DNA of 64,000 bases, taken from assembly GCA_947044365.1 (NCBI GenBank), contig OX345647.1, positions 1,898,001 through 1,962,000 on the forward strand, in the 5' to 3' direction. Positions 1 to 40,596 of this stretch are shown one piece after another. This stretch comes from Petrosia ficiformis. Lineage: Eukaryota; Porifera; Demospongiae; Haplosclerida; Petrosiidae. The position numbers were made by a program, and so were the translations under genes. A model generated the notes under the pieces. It saw only the letters and a program-made list of their open reading frames with translations. It had not been told where the DNA came from and did not search any database. The stretch's first letter is position 1. Every line of letters starts with the position of its first letter.

Positions 1-1774
1 CACTTCGATATATCCATCCTGGTTGGTGATACCGTGATTCTTCATCACCTAATGCATTAAATGGTAAATTCATATTAGGTACTTCATATCCGGGACTGAT
101 TGGTATAGACTGTGATATGTTACACGGTGTAAGATATTCCTGTTCTTGTGACAAGTGATCTGGACTACCACTGTTAATCACATGAGATGGCACTTCGTAA
201 ATAGCACTGACTCTTTCACGAGTGTCGAAATTTGAAATAATTTTTGATTTAGCGACTGTAGAAATAGGTTCAAGATAATCGTATGGATCGTAGCATGTCT
301 CGTACATGTGTTCTGATACAATTCGTCCATTTAGATGTGGAAATGAAACTGTAGATGATAATTCCATATTATATGCAGGATTATTACTCAAGACAATTGA
401 GGGAGGGCAATAAGCATTTCCTTTGGTTCCATATTTGGAATAGACATTATAAATCGGATTGTCAACTCCTTTTTGCTTATATTTCATCCTGGTTTTGATG
501 CACATACTAATCACAAAAGATAATGTAACAAACGCAATAACAAATGCAATTACTACTGCAATGACAGGAATAACAATTGTAATTACTGTGTCTGTTCCGC
601 GTTCATCAGGATCACTAGAAGTAGGTGATACAGTAGTGGAGATGGTAGTAGTACTAGCAGAGCTCATGATTACAGCATCACTAGAAGTGGAGATGGTAGT
701 AGTACTAGCAGAGCTCATGATTACAGCATCACTAGAAATGGGTAACATTGTAGTGGAGATGGTAGTAGTACTAGCAGAGCTCATGATTACAGCATCACTA
801 GAAATGGGTAACATTGAAGTGAAGATGGTAGTAGTACTAGCAGAGCTCATGATTACAGCATCACTAGAAATGGGTAACATAGTTGAAATAACAGTGGAGA
901 CAGTAGTAGAGCTCATGATTATAGATGTAACTTGTGTAATTGATGGTTTGATGGACTGACTAGTGGTTGCTGTGTTGACTATAATGATGAGTAGAAAATA
1001 TTATTATTTTGTTATAATTATAAAATTTTAAGTTGCTTACCTACAAAAGGAGCAACAAGTGGGAGAACATAAACTTGTATTTTCCGTTGATCATCAATAT
1101 TCAATGAAGAATTCTCTTCCAATCCTGAATATGGGTAGTAGTATGTCACAACTTGAGGATCAGCTAAACTAACTCGCACACCATACTCGCTTTCGTTGAG
1201 ACTTTCTGAAGAATTTGTATAAAACCCAATAACATTCCCTGGGTTTACAAATATTTGATCTTCTTCATTTACTGTGAGGTTGTACAAGTTAACATTTTCC
1301 AAATAGTTGAGTATTAGCTGATTCTTTCCAACTAAAGTGTATTGTTTATTTTCTAAATCTGGTTGCCATACTGTGAAAGTGATTTGAAATGACTCATTGT
1401 GTTTGCCGTTAAACACAACTAGCCAGTTAGATATATTACCCTCACAATCAACACGATAATGAGGCATTAGAACTAGTACCTCTGGAGGGGCTAACGATAC
1501 ATTTTTTTCTTGAGTGAATAGAGATTGATTTATGGTAGCACACTCTGACTGGGTCATACCTATAAATATAAATTTTAAAATAATTATTATTGTCTTGCAT
1601 AGATATATGGATGAATATGGAATTTACTAGCTCCAAAAAAGATGATTATACATGTATTGTAATTATAAAATTGTAGTATTACATTGAGAGAGAAGGAAGC
1701 ATCAACTCACATGTTTGCAGATGTATAGTCAGAAGTAGCATTGAAAGTACAATATAAGAATAAGAAAAAGACAT
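1..1774 (-). CDS. Receptor-like single-pass membrane protein (3' end beyond the window)
   Basis: Three minus-strand exons join in frame: 1774-1711, 1559-1041 and 978-1 (open at the edge), with GT donors and AG acceptors. Exon 1 encodes a start Met and a hydrophobic signal peptide (MSFSYSYIVLSMLLLTIHL). Exon 2 is an ectodomain of about 170 residues with many N-x-S/T sites; I do not recognise its fold. Exon 3 begins with Ser/Thr-rich repeats (a mucin-like stalk), then a membrane span near 485-600 (VITIVIPVIAVVIAFVIAFV), a basic stop-transfer stretch, and a long cytoplasmic tail. The tail carries NPIY, NPAY, YEVP twice, EYLTP and a cluster around YETCYDPYDYLEP, which look like PTB/SH2 docking sites once phosphorylated. 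This suggests surface signalling through tyrosine kinases, but the ligand is unknown. No kinase domain lies inside the window; one could follow beyond the edge. Confidence 0.75.
628..885 (-). repeat. In-frame tandem repeat encoding Ser/Thr stalk
   Basis: Four near-identical units of 51 or 66 bp each contain gtagtactagcagagctcat and encode SSDAVIMSSASTTT-type residues. The length difference is an optional five-codon block (TMLPI type), so copy changes keep the reading frame. Probably an O-glycosylated spacer whose length may vary between alleles. Confidence 0.85.
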
Positions 1775-2344
1775 TGTCTCCAGCTAATAATACTGCAGAT
1801 CTCTCTCACTTAGTGCTAATTATACTAACAGTGTGAAGCCAAACTACAGCTCAAATGTGGTCAAATAAACATGTAATTTAATCAGACCAATTATCCCACC
1901 TTCATAAAACAGTTGAATTAACATTTTTGGACATATTGTAAATTTGGGCTTCTCCCAAAATGGATATACATAGAGCCAAAAATAGTAAGCTCTATCGTCT
2001 TTGATAAGGGACATTATATTTGACCTAACAAACAACACACTCCAAAGATACAAATGGTTACTAAGATACATGTAGTTATTTTGGAAATTATATTTATAAG
2101 TGGGTAGTTATCATGGCCATCTTGTATAATAACTACCAAGTGTTGACTCACATATTTTTACTTGTAAGGAAGCAAGAGAATGTTGCATCTAGAGTGCATA
2201 TCCATAAAGTCACAAACAAACTATAAAGATCTACTACAGACATGCATATAGTATTCATTTCTTATAACATCCAATAATTGATACTTCTTTAACAAGAAAT
2301 ATAATATCAGTGCATTAATTTAAAATCCAAAAATTGTATTAATT
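1775..2344. other. Intergenic stretch, no gene seen
   Basis: Lies between the start of the receptor-like gene and the stop codon of the next minus-strand gene. It should hold the receptor promoter. I see no recognisable coding exon, RNA gene or repeat family copy. Confidence 0.5.
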
Positions 2345-5300
2345 TTAAGTTGAATTATACGGGAATTTTGTAGTTCCAATTTCTATAATTGCTTTTATCA
2401 CTTTAGCTTCAGTAAGTACAGGAGGGAAATTTTCCAGAGCAGATCGAACTGAGTGCATACAAGGCAAAGGTAATTGGTAACATATTGATAACGGATTTAC
2501 AGACCAGCCTATAAAGTGAAGAATATATGGAAAGTTCTCTAAGTGAAAAAGTATTCGTAGTTTCTGTTTCATTATTTTAATACTCTCCCAATTAAGTCCA
2601 GGAGCGGTCTGATCAAAAACACAACGAACAAGAAAGTTTTTACGAAGGTTTCTTATTGCGCGAACATAAGGATCACCCAAGGTTCTCTTGGATAGGAAGG
2701 TATCAATATGAGGCATTAATATTTGTTTCTTGTTGAATGCCTCAAGTAAATAAATCAAAAAATCAATATCGTAATGACTGAAGAAGTTGTGAAGTACAAG
2801 AGGTAGCAACACACCATCAATAGATGTCTTGTAACGAATCAGATTTGAATCTATCATAGGTGAGGCATCAGGACAGCATAAGGTGTTGACGTAAAATGAT
2901 ACTGTATAGCTTGAAGGTGAGACAGTAAATTCATCAATGACTTCCATTAAGAGATCACCAAAAGGTGAGTCATCTCCTTTTCCATATAAGTCTGTTATTT
3001 CTTCTTCAGATATTTTGTGTCGTTCACCTGAGACTAAAATTTGGAGCAAAAATGTCAAATGAAAGGTAAATACAATTCTTAAAATTCAGTCTTAGTGATA
3101 GTGTTTTAATTGTTAACAAATAACTGAAAAATTAAAGACATTTTTGTTATGTAGATGCAAGGATTATTGCACAAGGCTTATGCAAAGTGACTATGAATGT
3201 AGGCATGAGAGAATTAGACACAAAGGAAAACTGAAAAATCAAAAATCTGGCTAGGGATTAGGACCCAGGAGCTTCTAATATCTAGTCATCCAAACACTCT
3301 TACCAGTGGCTCAGACAGCAAGAATGTCTGACTGGATATCAGAAGCTTCTAGCCAGATTCTGTTGTCAGCTTTCCTTTGTTTCTAATTCTCCCATGCCTG
3401 CATATTATATTAAACATATTTGTTAAAAATAACAATACTAACTGCATTTATCAAGTCAGCTGTAACTAAAAGGTAGTACATTTAGTACTACATATATCTA
3501 TTAGTTATTCTTTTCTTAATTAACTTATTAGTACTATAATTAACTCAACTTTGCACAAATATATCAGTAATTGTGACCACGTTTGAAAAAATCCACCATT
3601 TCATAGAAAACAAAGCTTATCGCTTTTTGTGCATTTTGTAAATTTGGTATCCATGAAGATCACTCATTAGGCTTCATAGATACCAAATTCCAATGGCTTC
3701 CTGTACAAATTTATCAAGCAGGCAACAATCCCCATGATTGCTTTTCACAGGTTTAATGTTACGCATGTGCATTGTATTAGAGCTGGGCTCAGAAATATTC
3801 CTTAACATCTTTGCATGTTGTTATTCACATGGTTGTGGATATGCTGAGGCAAGGCAACGTCAAATGCACATGCTCGTAACCATATGTCCATTATCACGAC
3901 AGTAGTTTTTAGCTATCACTGTCGCGATAGTAATACTATCACTATCACCCAGCTCTACATTGCATACATAGTTTAGTAATTCCCTATTAATGGGCGTGGC
4001 ACATAATAGAGTGCTCGCCCAAGCTCTACAGATCAGTAGGAAGAAAGCTGCTTGTAGCCTATATAGAAACTGAAACTAATAACTGTTCCAGGCAAAATAT
4101 ATTCCTAATGTCCTACGAGATCCTTTAAAAAGTAAGGAGAGTAGATAATCAAAATAATAAGCATGCTAGGCTGTTGTGTTTCAGGCATGAGAAAATCAAG
4201 TAAGCAGTATTGATAAACCAATTTAGATGAGATAGTACTATAGTCCATTATTTTTGTTACCACAATATAAATATTTTCATGATACAATTATCAGAGGAAC
4301 ATTTAATCACAATAATGGCAATGCCAGTGGTATTATGTACTCACAAACCTGGTTGTGTCAGAAGTGGATTAGGAATATCAGATAAACCTAATATACCTTC
4401 GATACGGTCAGCATGTACCGGATCCAAGAGTTTGTATCTCAACACATAACATATAAGCTCCCATGAGGGTTTGGGATCTCCCTGTTGAAACCACTGTCGT
4501 GAAGCCTCATACATGCAAACCTTTGGGTCCTTAGCATATTCGTCACGCATGTATTCCAGTTTTTTTCTGTCAAGCCCAAGAGCTTCAAATAATTCAAACC
4601 ATTGTGGATAATAATCATCTCTCATTTCTAAATTTACTAGCTCTGAACTGATTTTCCTTTCAGATTCTAAAAAAATGATGTAATCAATAACATTTTCACC
4701 ATAAATGCCAATCAATTGATCACTATTTAGACTACAGTATGTTTGACTACCCACTAACTTAGAGTAAAATAGTGTTGTTATAGTTAACTACATGTATAAC
4801 AAAAACAGCTTATATGGTCCACCATTGGCCCAAAGAGCTTCTTATTTGGCACTGCACAGTTCTCTCTTCGGCCCACATAGCCCGGTTAATTATGATTATA
4901 TCAGGATCAATTGGCTCAAGATGCATTCCCAATGGCACATACACTGACCATTGTTGAGCCAATTTGGCCAGTGCTTCAAAACGCATCATAAACTATAAAA
5001 GATAATATGATAAATGGCCAGCTATGAACACTTTTAGCTAACTAAAACTAAAACCATTTTAGTAAGCCTAATGTTAATCAAACGTTTGGGAAAACTATAA
5101 CTATAACTACACTGAAACAACTATTAATTGGTCAGTGCAGTTGAAAGCATTTAACAATTAGTTATTCTTCACATGCTAATATCGTAACAATGTAACTACT
5201 TTGTACTAATTATATTCAATTAGTTGAAGCAGCATAATTTTAGGGTGCTGTCTACTCATATTTCATAACAATACATAGCAATTAACTACAAAAGGGGTTT

Positions 5301-6455
5301 GGAAACCTGCGAACACATAATTTAATTTATTCTAGCGTACATTTTTACACTTGGTACACGTTATGTCATAGTAACATAATGTATGTAGCCACAACAACCT
5401 GAATGACAAACTAAACTGAGCTATTCCTTGTAACTGTATAACCAATAAATTGGTTATTTTAACAATTTAGTTTTTACAATATAAAAGTGGTCATTGTTGT
5501 CATAATAAAACAACACCACAGTAAACTAAAAGTCAACTGCTCACATTCACTAACTCTAGTTTAGAATGATCAACAAACTTTAGTTTTGAATGCACATGAT
5601 CAACAGATAATTAGATGTTTGTCATGTTATATTCAATCTATTGCTTCACTATTGTACATGTACATAAATTAAGCTATACATATAGCATCATTTTGAGGTC
5701 ATTGTAAATGTATCAATCTCAAGTAGTGATGGACAATTCGATACTTTGATGCCACGTCTGATATCGATACTGATCACCACACCTCTATTATAATCAGTCA
5801 CATCTATTTAACAGCTCATAGCACTTCCCTGAATTTGTGTAATATGTCACGTCCATGTAAGCACATGTACTATCAAGTATCAGTATCGAACTCAATACAA
5901 TCAATACTGATTCCCAAACTACTCGGTATTGTATTGAAATGAAAATTACTGGTATCCCCCACCATTAATCTTTAGTGTAGTGATTTACCAAATTGATATA
6001 AAGTGTAGAACTAACAATTGACCTTTGACCCATAATCAACTAAAGTAGATTTGTTAAATCTCCACAAAGGTGGTCATTTTAGTTAACTCCACATTTAGTC
6101 TAACATTGTCACCACTTTACATAGAAGTGGGCGGCTATGCCAGATTACTCCATGAAAATGAATTGGGGGGCAATCCCAGTAGATAAACATATGACGTCAT
6201 TATTTAGGGGACATAGGGACTATACTTCATAACACTGTAGTGCATACACAATATATATATATATATATACACAAAGAAATACAAATAATTATCTATGCCT
6301 TCTGTACGAACGCTTGTTTCTCTCAACTTCATATACAAGTACAAGTCACATACAATATTTGAATCCATACATGTACATAAGGACAGTAAAATTGTACTTG
6401 CAAACACGTATCCAGTACTTAAATCTTTACACTCACGTTTCCTTGGAGCCGCCAT
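2345..6455 (-). CDS. Death-domain protein
   Basis: Three exons give 368 residues in one frame: 6455-6437 (ATG GCG GCT CCA AGG AAA C, donor GTGAGT), 4753-4349 and 3027-2345 (stop TAA). The second exon starts at an AG acceptor and has no ATG of its own, so the 19-nt first exon was chosen because it has a good start context and the matching phase. Residues about 45-125 look like a Death fold: WFELFEALGLDRKKL, then C..EASRQWFQQGDPKPSWELICYVL and a closing D..RIEGIL. Death folds bind each other in apoptotic and immune adaptor complexes. The last 228 residues are acidic then helical and unfamiliar to me. The donor at 4348 (GTTTGT) is weaker than GTGAGT four bases later, but only the former keeps the frame with the exon 3 acceptor; AG at 3034 would add two residues. 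Confidence 0.68.
3185..3405. repeat. Inverted-repeat element with tRNA-like core
   Basis: The ends read gcatgagagaattagacaca and its approximate reverse complement (tctaattctcccatgc). The inside has a degenerate tRNA-like box A (gccactggtaagag on minus) and box B (gggtcctaatccc). A related copy lies at 48590-48720. Located in the last intron of the Death-domain gene. Confidence 0.55.
3990..4290 (-). repeat. Family C element
   Basis: Reverse copy of a family recognised by attaattgaccaagcccc, ctcaagctctatagacc and aggatcttgtagaac. Other copies occur at 6830-7160, 17690-18110, 46145-46460 and 47735-48120. Non-coding; the small ORF through it is incidental. Confidence 0.6.
4803..4999 (+). mobile_element. 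Family A (hAT-type) MITE, degenerate copy
   Basis: Carries the family A body (caccattggcccaaagagc, caattggctcaagatg, gagccaatttggcc). The ends have decayed and no duplication is visible. Confidence 0.7.
5030..5150. repeat. Family E element fragment
   Basis: Contains aaccattttagtaagcctaa and ataactacactgaaacaac, diagnostic of family E, a low-complexity inverted-repeat element built from variants of ttagttaactaaa. Confidence 0.6.
5151..6436. other. First intron of the Death-domain gene, no exon seen
   Basis: AT-rich sequence with short direct repeats, scattered palindromic gtacatgtac words and an (AT)n run near 6250. I found no coding exon here. Confidence 0.45.
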
Positions 6456-6607
6456 CTTTCCAAGACACAACTTTCTGCCCACCCACAATGACACTTAATT
6501 AACATTAAATTATAATTAATTTTAATCTGATATGGATAATAACATGATGACAATGATTATGATATATAGGATTAATATTTAAGAATTTTCCACTTAGAGA
6601 AATAGTT

Positions 6608-36067
<29,460 letters not shown>

Positions 36068-36084
36068 ATCCCAAACACGATAGA

Positions 36085-36100
36085 GGTACCACGTGGTACC
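36085..36100. promoter_or_regulatory. 16-bp perfect palindrome with E-box, upstream of DDX43
   Basis: ggtaccacgtggtacc reads the same on both strands and centres on CACGTG (36090-36095). It ends 18 bp upstream of the DDX43 start codon. CACGTG is bound by bHLH-zip factors (MYC/MAX, USF, MITF/TFE). Its promoter role is inferred from position. Confidence 0.55.
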
Positions 36101-36573
36101 CGGTCGTTAACTGGAGACCACGCCTTATCCAATTTCGCGCCACGGTTGTTTTTACTGGGCACTTAGTCTTTAATTAAATAATTACGGTATATATCAAATC
36201 ATACTTAGCAACCAACCAACAATTTTTCATAGCGTTGCTATGGACGCTCCTCCTTGGTAATCATATTCATAGTATAAAAACACATTCCAACTACACATTA
36301 TACATCTCTAAGGCAACATTGAACATACATACAACCACGCATGCATAACTTGTGGTTTGAAGAACTGCACATTGTTCCAGCTGCTCCAATATTTTGAAAG
36401 TGTTGCAAGTGGGTCCTGTTTGCAGCCATATACCTCAAACCACAAAGTTTTCACAACTGTAATTCACATTGCAGATCAAAGATAGAAGGTAACACTATAC
36501 ATATATACTAAAATTACATTGCCACTTATTTTATTTAAGCTGCAAATGAACATATCATTAATACAATAATAGA

Positions 36574-39500
36574 ATGGAGTTAGATGACCATATGGAGGCC
36601 TTGGAAAAGTTATGTCGGGTGTGTGGTGGAAACATCAACAAATACAGAGTCAAATATGTTTGTGAAGAACATGCTGACAATCTTGGAATCACATTTCATC
36701 TTTCCATCTTGACTGATCAACCAGACATTCATCCTAGACTGTTCTGTGACTGTTGTTACGCCGTGATGAAGCGAAAAATTACTGCAATGGAAAACAACAA
36801 AGTGTACCTTCCATCAATAGATCTCTTTGTATGGGAACAACACACACATACACACACATGCACTACATGTAATCAAGTTAAATCAGTTAAGAAAGGAGGA
36901 AGACCAAAAAAGGGTAGGAAGAATAGAAGGAAACCACAGCTTGACAGCTGTCATGATCTTATTGCCCATACCAAACAAATCTCTCCTGAAGCATTCTATC
37001 ATACTGATCAGTTTCTCACATACAATATCCCTCTTTCCATTGATTTATCTAAGTCTGATATTGAATGCTCTATCTGTTGCAATCTCTTAAATAGTCCCGT
37101 TCAGTTGATCTGTCAACAGCCATTTTTTTTGTGTGCATCGTGTCTCATATGTTGGTTTGAGTCATCACAGTCAACACGTTGTCCATCATGTGACAAATAT
37201 CACTCCCTAACAACAAAGGAAATCACACCGATCAATCCCATGCACTTTAGAGTCTTGGAGAGTGTTGTAGTTAAGTGCAACTTCAAAGGGACTTGTGGGA
37301 AAAGGGTTCGACTGAAAGATCTTCATCAGCATACTAACAGCAACTGCTCCCAGTACTATACATCTGATCATCAACCTAATACAGTGTCTCTGTCAGATAT
37401 CCTATCTCAGCCAATCACCTCAACAACTTCTGTGACAGAGAAACAAGTAGCTACACATCTTGTGAAGAGAATGATGATTGATAATCATCTAACACTTCAA
37501 ACTGGAGGACAGGTATATAGTTTATAAATAATATTCCTATTCATGTTATGTACTGTGTAATACTTAATTATAGCCTCTCACCTTTGTCCATATACCATCA
37601 CCACGTGTATCGTCATGTGATGCCTCATCGAGAACCATCAAGAGAAGATCTTTGGAAATGATGGAAGTTAGAGCATCTCTAAGTGGTAATTCTGAAAACC
37701 AGCAATTTCAGTCCGAAATCAGCCAACTGAATAAGGAGGATAGGCAACAGCTACTTAAGTCATTAGATATGACAACGGAAATAAGTACCAACCAAGGCCT
37801 AGCTATGAAGGCAGATCTATCAATACCCTGGAACAAATTGAGAACTATGAGAAGGTACCACAGGTGTTAATTGCATTCCCACTTATATAATATTACAACA
37901 TAGATGGATGAAGGAGTGGGGGATACAAATTGCAAGTGAGAAAAAGCTTAGAAAAAGAGCAGCAGAACTCATAGACAATGACCTCATAGGAGAGACAGCC
38001 ATGTTCTCTTTTTCATTGAAGTCTGGAGGTGAAGAAATGAAGTCCTCACCAATCGTGTACATTCCACATCTAAAAAACAAAATAATTGATTTACTTGAGA
38101 AGAATGACAGGTTATATATATTGTAATTACACAGTCAGTGTCACTTATTCTTGTAATTGTAGATTAAACAAACTGACCTGGCATAGTGACAGGATTCCTT
38201 CCAACGAAATCTGGGTTAAACTTGGAGGTGATAAGGGTGGTTCATCCTTTAAAATGAACTTTCAAATCCTAAATGTTGAAAATCCAAATTCTGTTCACAA
38301 CACCTGTGTTTTTACAGCATTTCAAGCTGTAGATACACTTTTTAATCTCCATGTAGCTCTTGATCGCTACAGTGAACAGGTTGACAAACTACAACAAACA
38401 GAATGGAAGTATGTTTTATCAATATGTTTAACAATTCTCTAAAATTATTATAATTATAAGGGGAAAGCAGTTTCGAGTATTTCTTAGTGGAGACTATGAG
38501 TTCCTGTGTAAGATGTACGGAATCTCAGGAGCTTCAGGTATCTTACCCCTTATTGTCTAAATTATCACTATTTAAATAACTTATTCAGGGCGGCATTGCT
38601 GTTTATGGTGCCTAGCTCCCAGAGAAAAATTTAAAGACAATGAGTCCTTTCCTTTACGATCCCTATCATCAATGGAATCTGACCATCAAAAATTCCTCCA
38701 ATCTGGAGGAAACCCGAAAAGCGTAAAATTTTTCAACAATGTTCTACAGAAACCATTTTTCCAAATTCCCCTACTACAGGTATAAATACATACATAATTG
38801 TTATAATAGTGTAAATGGTAGATTAATTATCTTCAAAAGGTTTGTTTACCTGGTCTTCATATCTCACTTGGTCTGTTCCATCGTATGTTTACTCTTCTTG
38901 AAGACGAATGTCATACATTAGATTTGATGTTGGCAAGCAGAGACATGTCAGTTATTAATGAAACATGCACACCCATACCCTTCCAAGAATACAGATCAAA
39001 ACTGGAACAAAAAACATCCCTTCTAAATGACAGAGTCACTGCTGAGAATGAGGTAATGGCAGCAGAACAATTTATCACTCTACTATCAGTACTTGGTGAA
39101 AGTCCACAAATCAAATCTCTTGAAGAAATTGCTTTGTACAACAGGAGACTAATTGCTGAGATAGTAAGTTTAACTTGTCGATATTATAGTAACCTGTATG
39201 AAATCAATGCAAAATTATAGGACAAGCGAATACAAGTATTGGAAAAAAATTTAAAACTATTTGCTAGGGAAGAAGGGCCATTTGTCCATTGCCTGGATGA
39301 GACACTAGCTACATTTAATGTACAACGGCAAGCATACTATTCCGGAACATTTGTTGGAAACCATGTACATAGAACTCTTAAGGTACAAGACTGTGCATAA
39401 TTATATTCTAGCATACACGTTACACAACAATCTCTATAGCCTGAAAACATCACTATTCTATGTGACGCACCTGTACATCTTGCCAATTCAATATGTCCAA

Positions 39501-39987
39501 CTCTCACCCCTGAATCGCAAAGAATTTGTACTAAATTCTCAAAAGCATTCAATCTTCTGAGTGAATGTCACTCTTTCTATAACAGCAAAGAAATAGAAGA
39601 AGACAATTTACAGAAGTTAGGTAAAACAAAACAACGTAAATACAAACATAAGTGTTACTATATCCTTTCTTTTTAACAGAAATCTCTTTAGTCAACTTCA
39701 TGACTTACTATCGTAAGGAATTTCCTGATGCATCTGTTACACCAAAGATGCACATGATGGAAAATCATCTTATTCCACAAATACAAAAATGGAAATTTGC
39801 TATGGGATTCCTTGGAGAACAGGGTGCTGAAAGTATCCATGCATCTTTTAATTCAATCGAAAGATCGTATGTCTCTATTCCCAACAAGGTTGATCGATTG
39901 CTTAGAGTTATGCAAGAGCATCTCCTTCGAATTGATCCAGAGAACCGACACTTAGCACCACAACCACCAAAGAAAAAGCAGTTGTAA
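36574..39987 (+). CDS. RAG1L: RAG1-like protein: ZDD/RING region plus DDE transposase core
   Basis: Ten exons join without a stop into 971 residues: 36574-37512, 37574-37854, 37904-38110, 38163-38408, 38461-38537, 38589-38779, 38840-39163, 39221-39382, 39440-39620, 39680-39987. Introns are only 49-61 bp. Residues 14-99 match the RAG1 zinc-binding dimerisation region (C14xxC17, HPRLFCDCC at 53-61, WEQHTHTHTCTTC at 87-99). Residues 165-206 are a RING (CSIC, C180, CASC, CPSC), where Gln replaces the usual His after C180. Residues 235-258 are the following zinc finger. The core has LGGDKGG (D499), SGDYEFL (D569), CLWC (C588, C591), MHMMENHL (H894, H899) and GFLGEQGAE (E916). These align with RAG1 D600, D708, C727/C730, H937/H942 and E962; the D708-C727 gap (19) and the HxxxxH spacing are identical. 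I infer a DDE-type DNA recombinase/transposase with an E3-like N-terminus. N-RAG-TP elements are the nearest described type I know. No RAG2 partner is seen. Confidence 0.85.
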
Positions 39988-40429
39988 ACTATAATTTTAA
40001 ATTATCATTTAACATTGCACACATTACATTCACAACACACAGTAACTTTGTCCTCGATTTTAGTGAGGAAAGAAAAAACGTGGCATCATAGCTACACAAA
40101 AACATTTTAGTATTAACAAAACACCACTATAATACATACCTATTTTACTTGAAAAAACTTCTGGAACTCCAGTAAAGTGTCTTCTGTGGTAGTCATTCTC
40201 AATTACTTCCGTGTTCATAACTCCAGAAAGGAAAATCACATAGACGCACAACAAAGTTTGAGCGAAAGCTCTAGACGTGACCTCTTGAAAGAAGGTCAGA
40301 AAGGCCACATGGCTATAATCATATTCATGATATAAACCAGTTTTGTTGTTGCTATGAAGCATTACAATCGCGTTACTATGGATAATTATGACATCATTAC
40401 GTAACTAAGTTTCCACATTTCAATTACGG
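39988..40429. other. 3' flank inside the candidate transposon
   Basis: No clear gene. A 100-codon minus-strand ORF (40362-40060) with two hydrophobic stretches starts with ATG but has no recognisable family or splice-linked partner, so I leave it uncalled. Confidence 0.4.
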
Positions 40430-40446
40430 AAAACAACCGTGGCGCG

Positions 40447-40535
40447 CACGTGGCACGCAAATTAAATTGCGCTTTAATCACTTGCGTCACATGCGCTGCA
40501 CCTGCACCACGTGCTTACGTAAGTACGTCCACGTG
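40447..40535 (+). promoter_or_regulatory. MAN2B1 promoter with three CACGTG E-boxes
   Basis: CACGTG occurs at 40447-40452, 40508-40513 and 40530-40535, within 150 bp upstream of the start codon, in a GC-richer island. In vertebrates CLEAR elements (GTCACGTGAC) recruit TFEB to lysosomal genes. The third site reads gtccacgtgg, close to but not identical with that consensus. Regulation by a TFEB/MITF-like factor is an inference. Confidence 0.55.
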
Positions 40536-40596
40536 GCCACACATGCGTGCACTCCTCTAAAAAGGAGTGGCTGGCAAGCGAGACAAAAAAAAAAAG

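Larger units (their letters stand above)
36140..40442 (+). mobile_element. Candidate RAG1-like transposon with inverted termini
   Basis: Left end CCACGGTTGTTTT (36140-36152) is repeated in inverted form at 40430-40442. Both ends are flanked by CGCG (36136-36139 and 40443-40446), a possible 4-bp target duplication. Inside the 4.3 kb lies the intact RAG1-like gene. Deeper inside the ends only patchy similarity remains (cttagt, then an aatcatattcat-like stretch). CAC as second to fourth base recalls RAG/Transib ends, but the rest does not match the known heptamer. Because CGCG is short and palindromic, chance is not excluded. Confidence 0.55.

Noticed and set aside
459..959. Plus-strand ORF of 166 codons
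   Set aside because: Mirror of the Ser/Thr repeat exon on the minus strand, which has better protein content and splice sites.
38840..38890. LPGLHISLGLF segment as the second catalytic Asp of the RAG1-like core
   Set aside because: There is no Asp here; D569 in SGDYEFL has the exact RAG1 spacing to the CxxC pair and is the better candidate.
40060..40362. Minus-strand ORF of 100 codons with ATG and two hydrophobic stretches
   Set aside because: No recognised family, no partner exon found, and it lies within the decayed flank of the candidate transposon. Could be real, but not supported.
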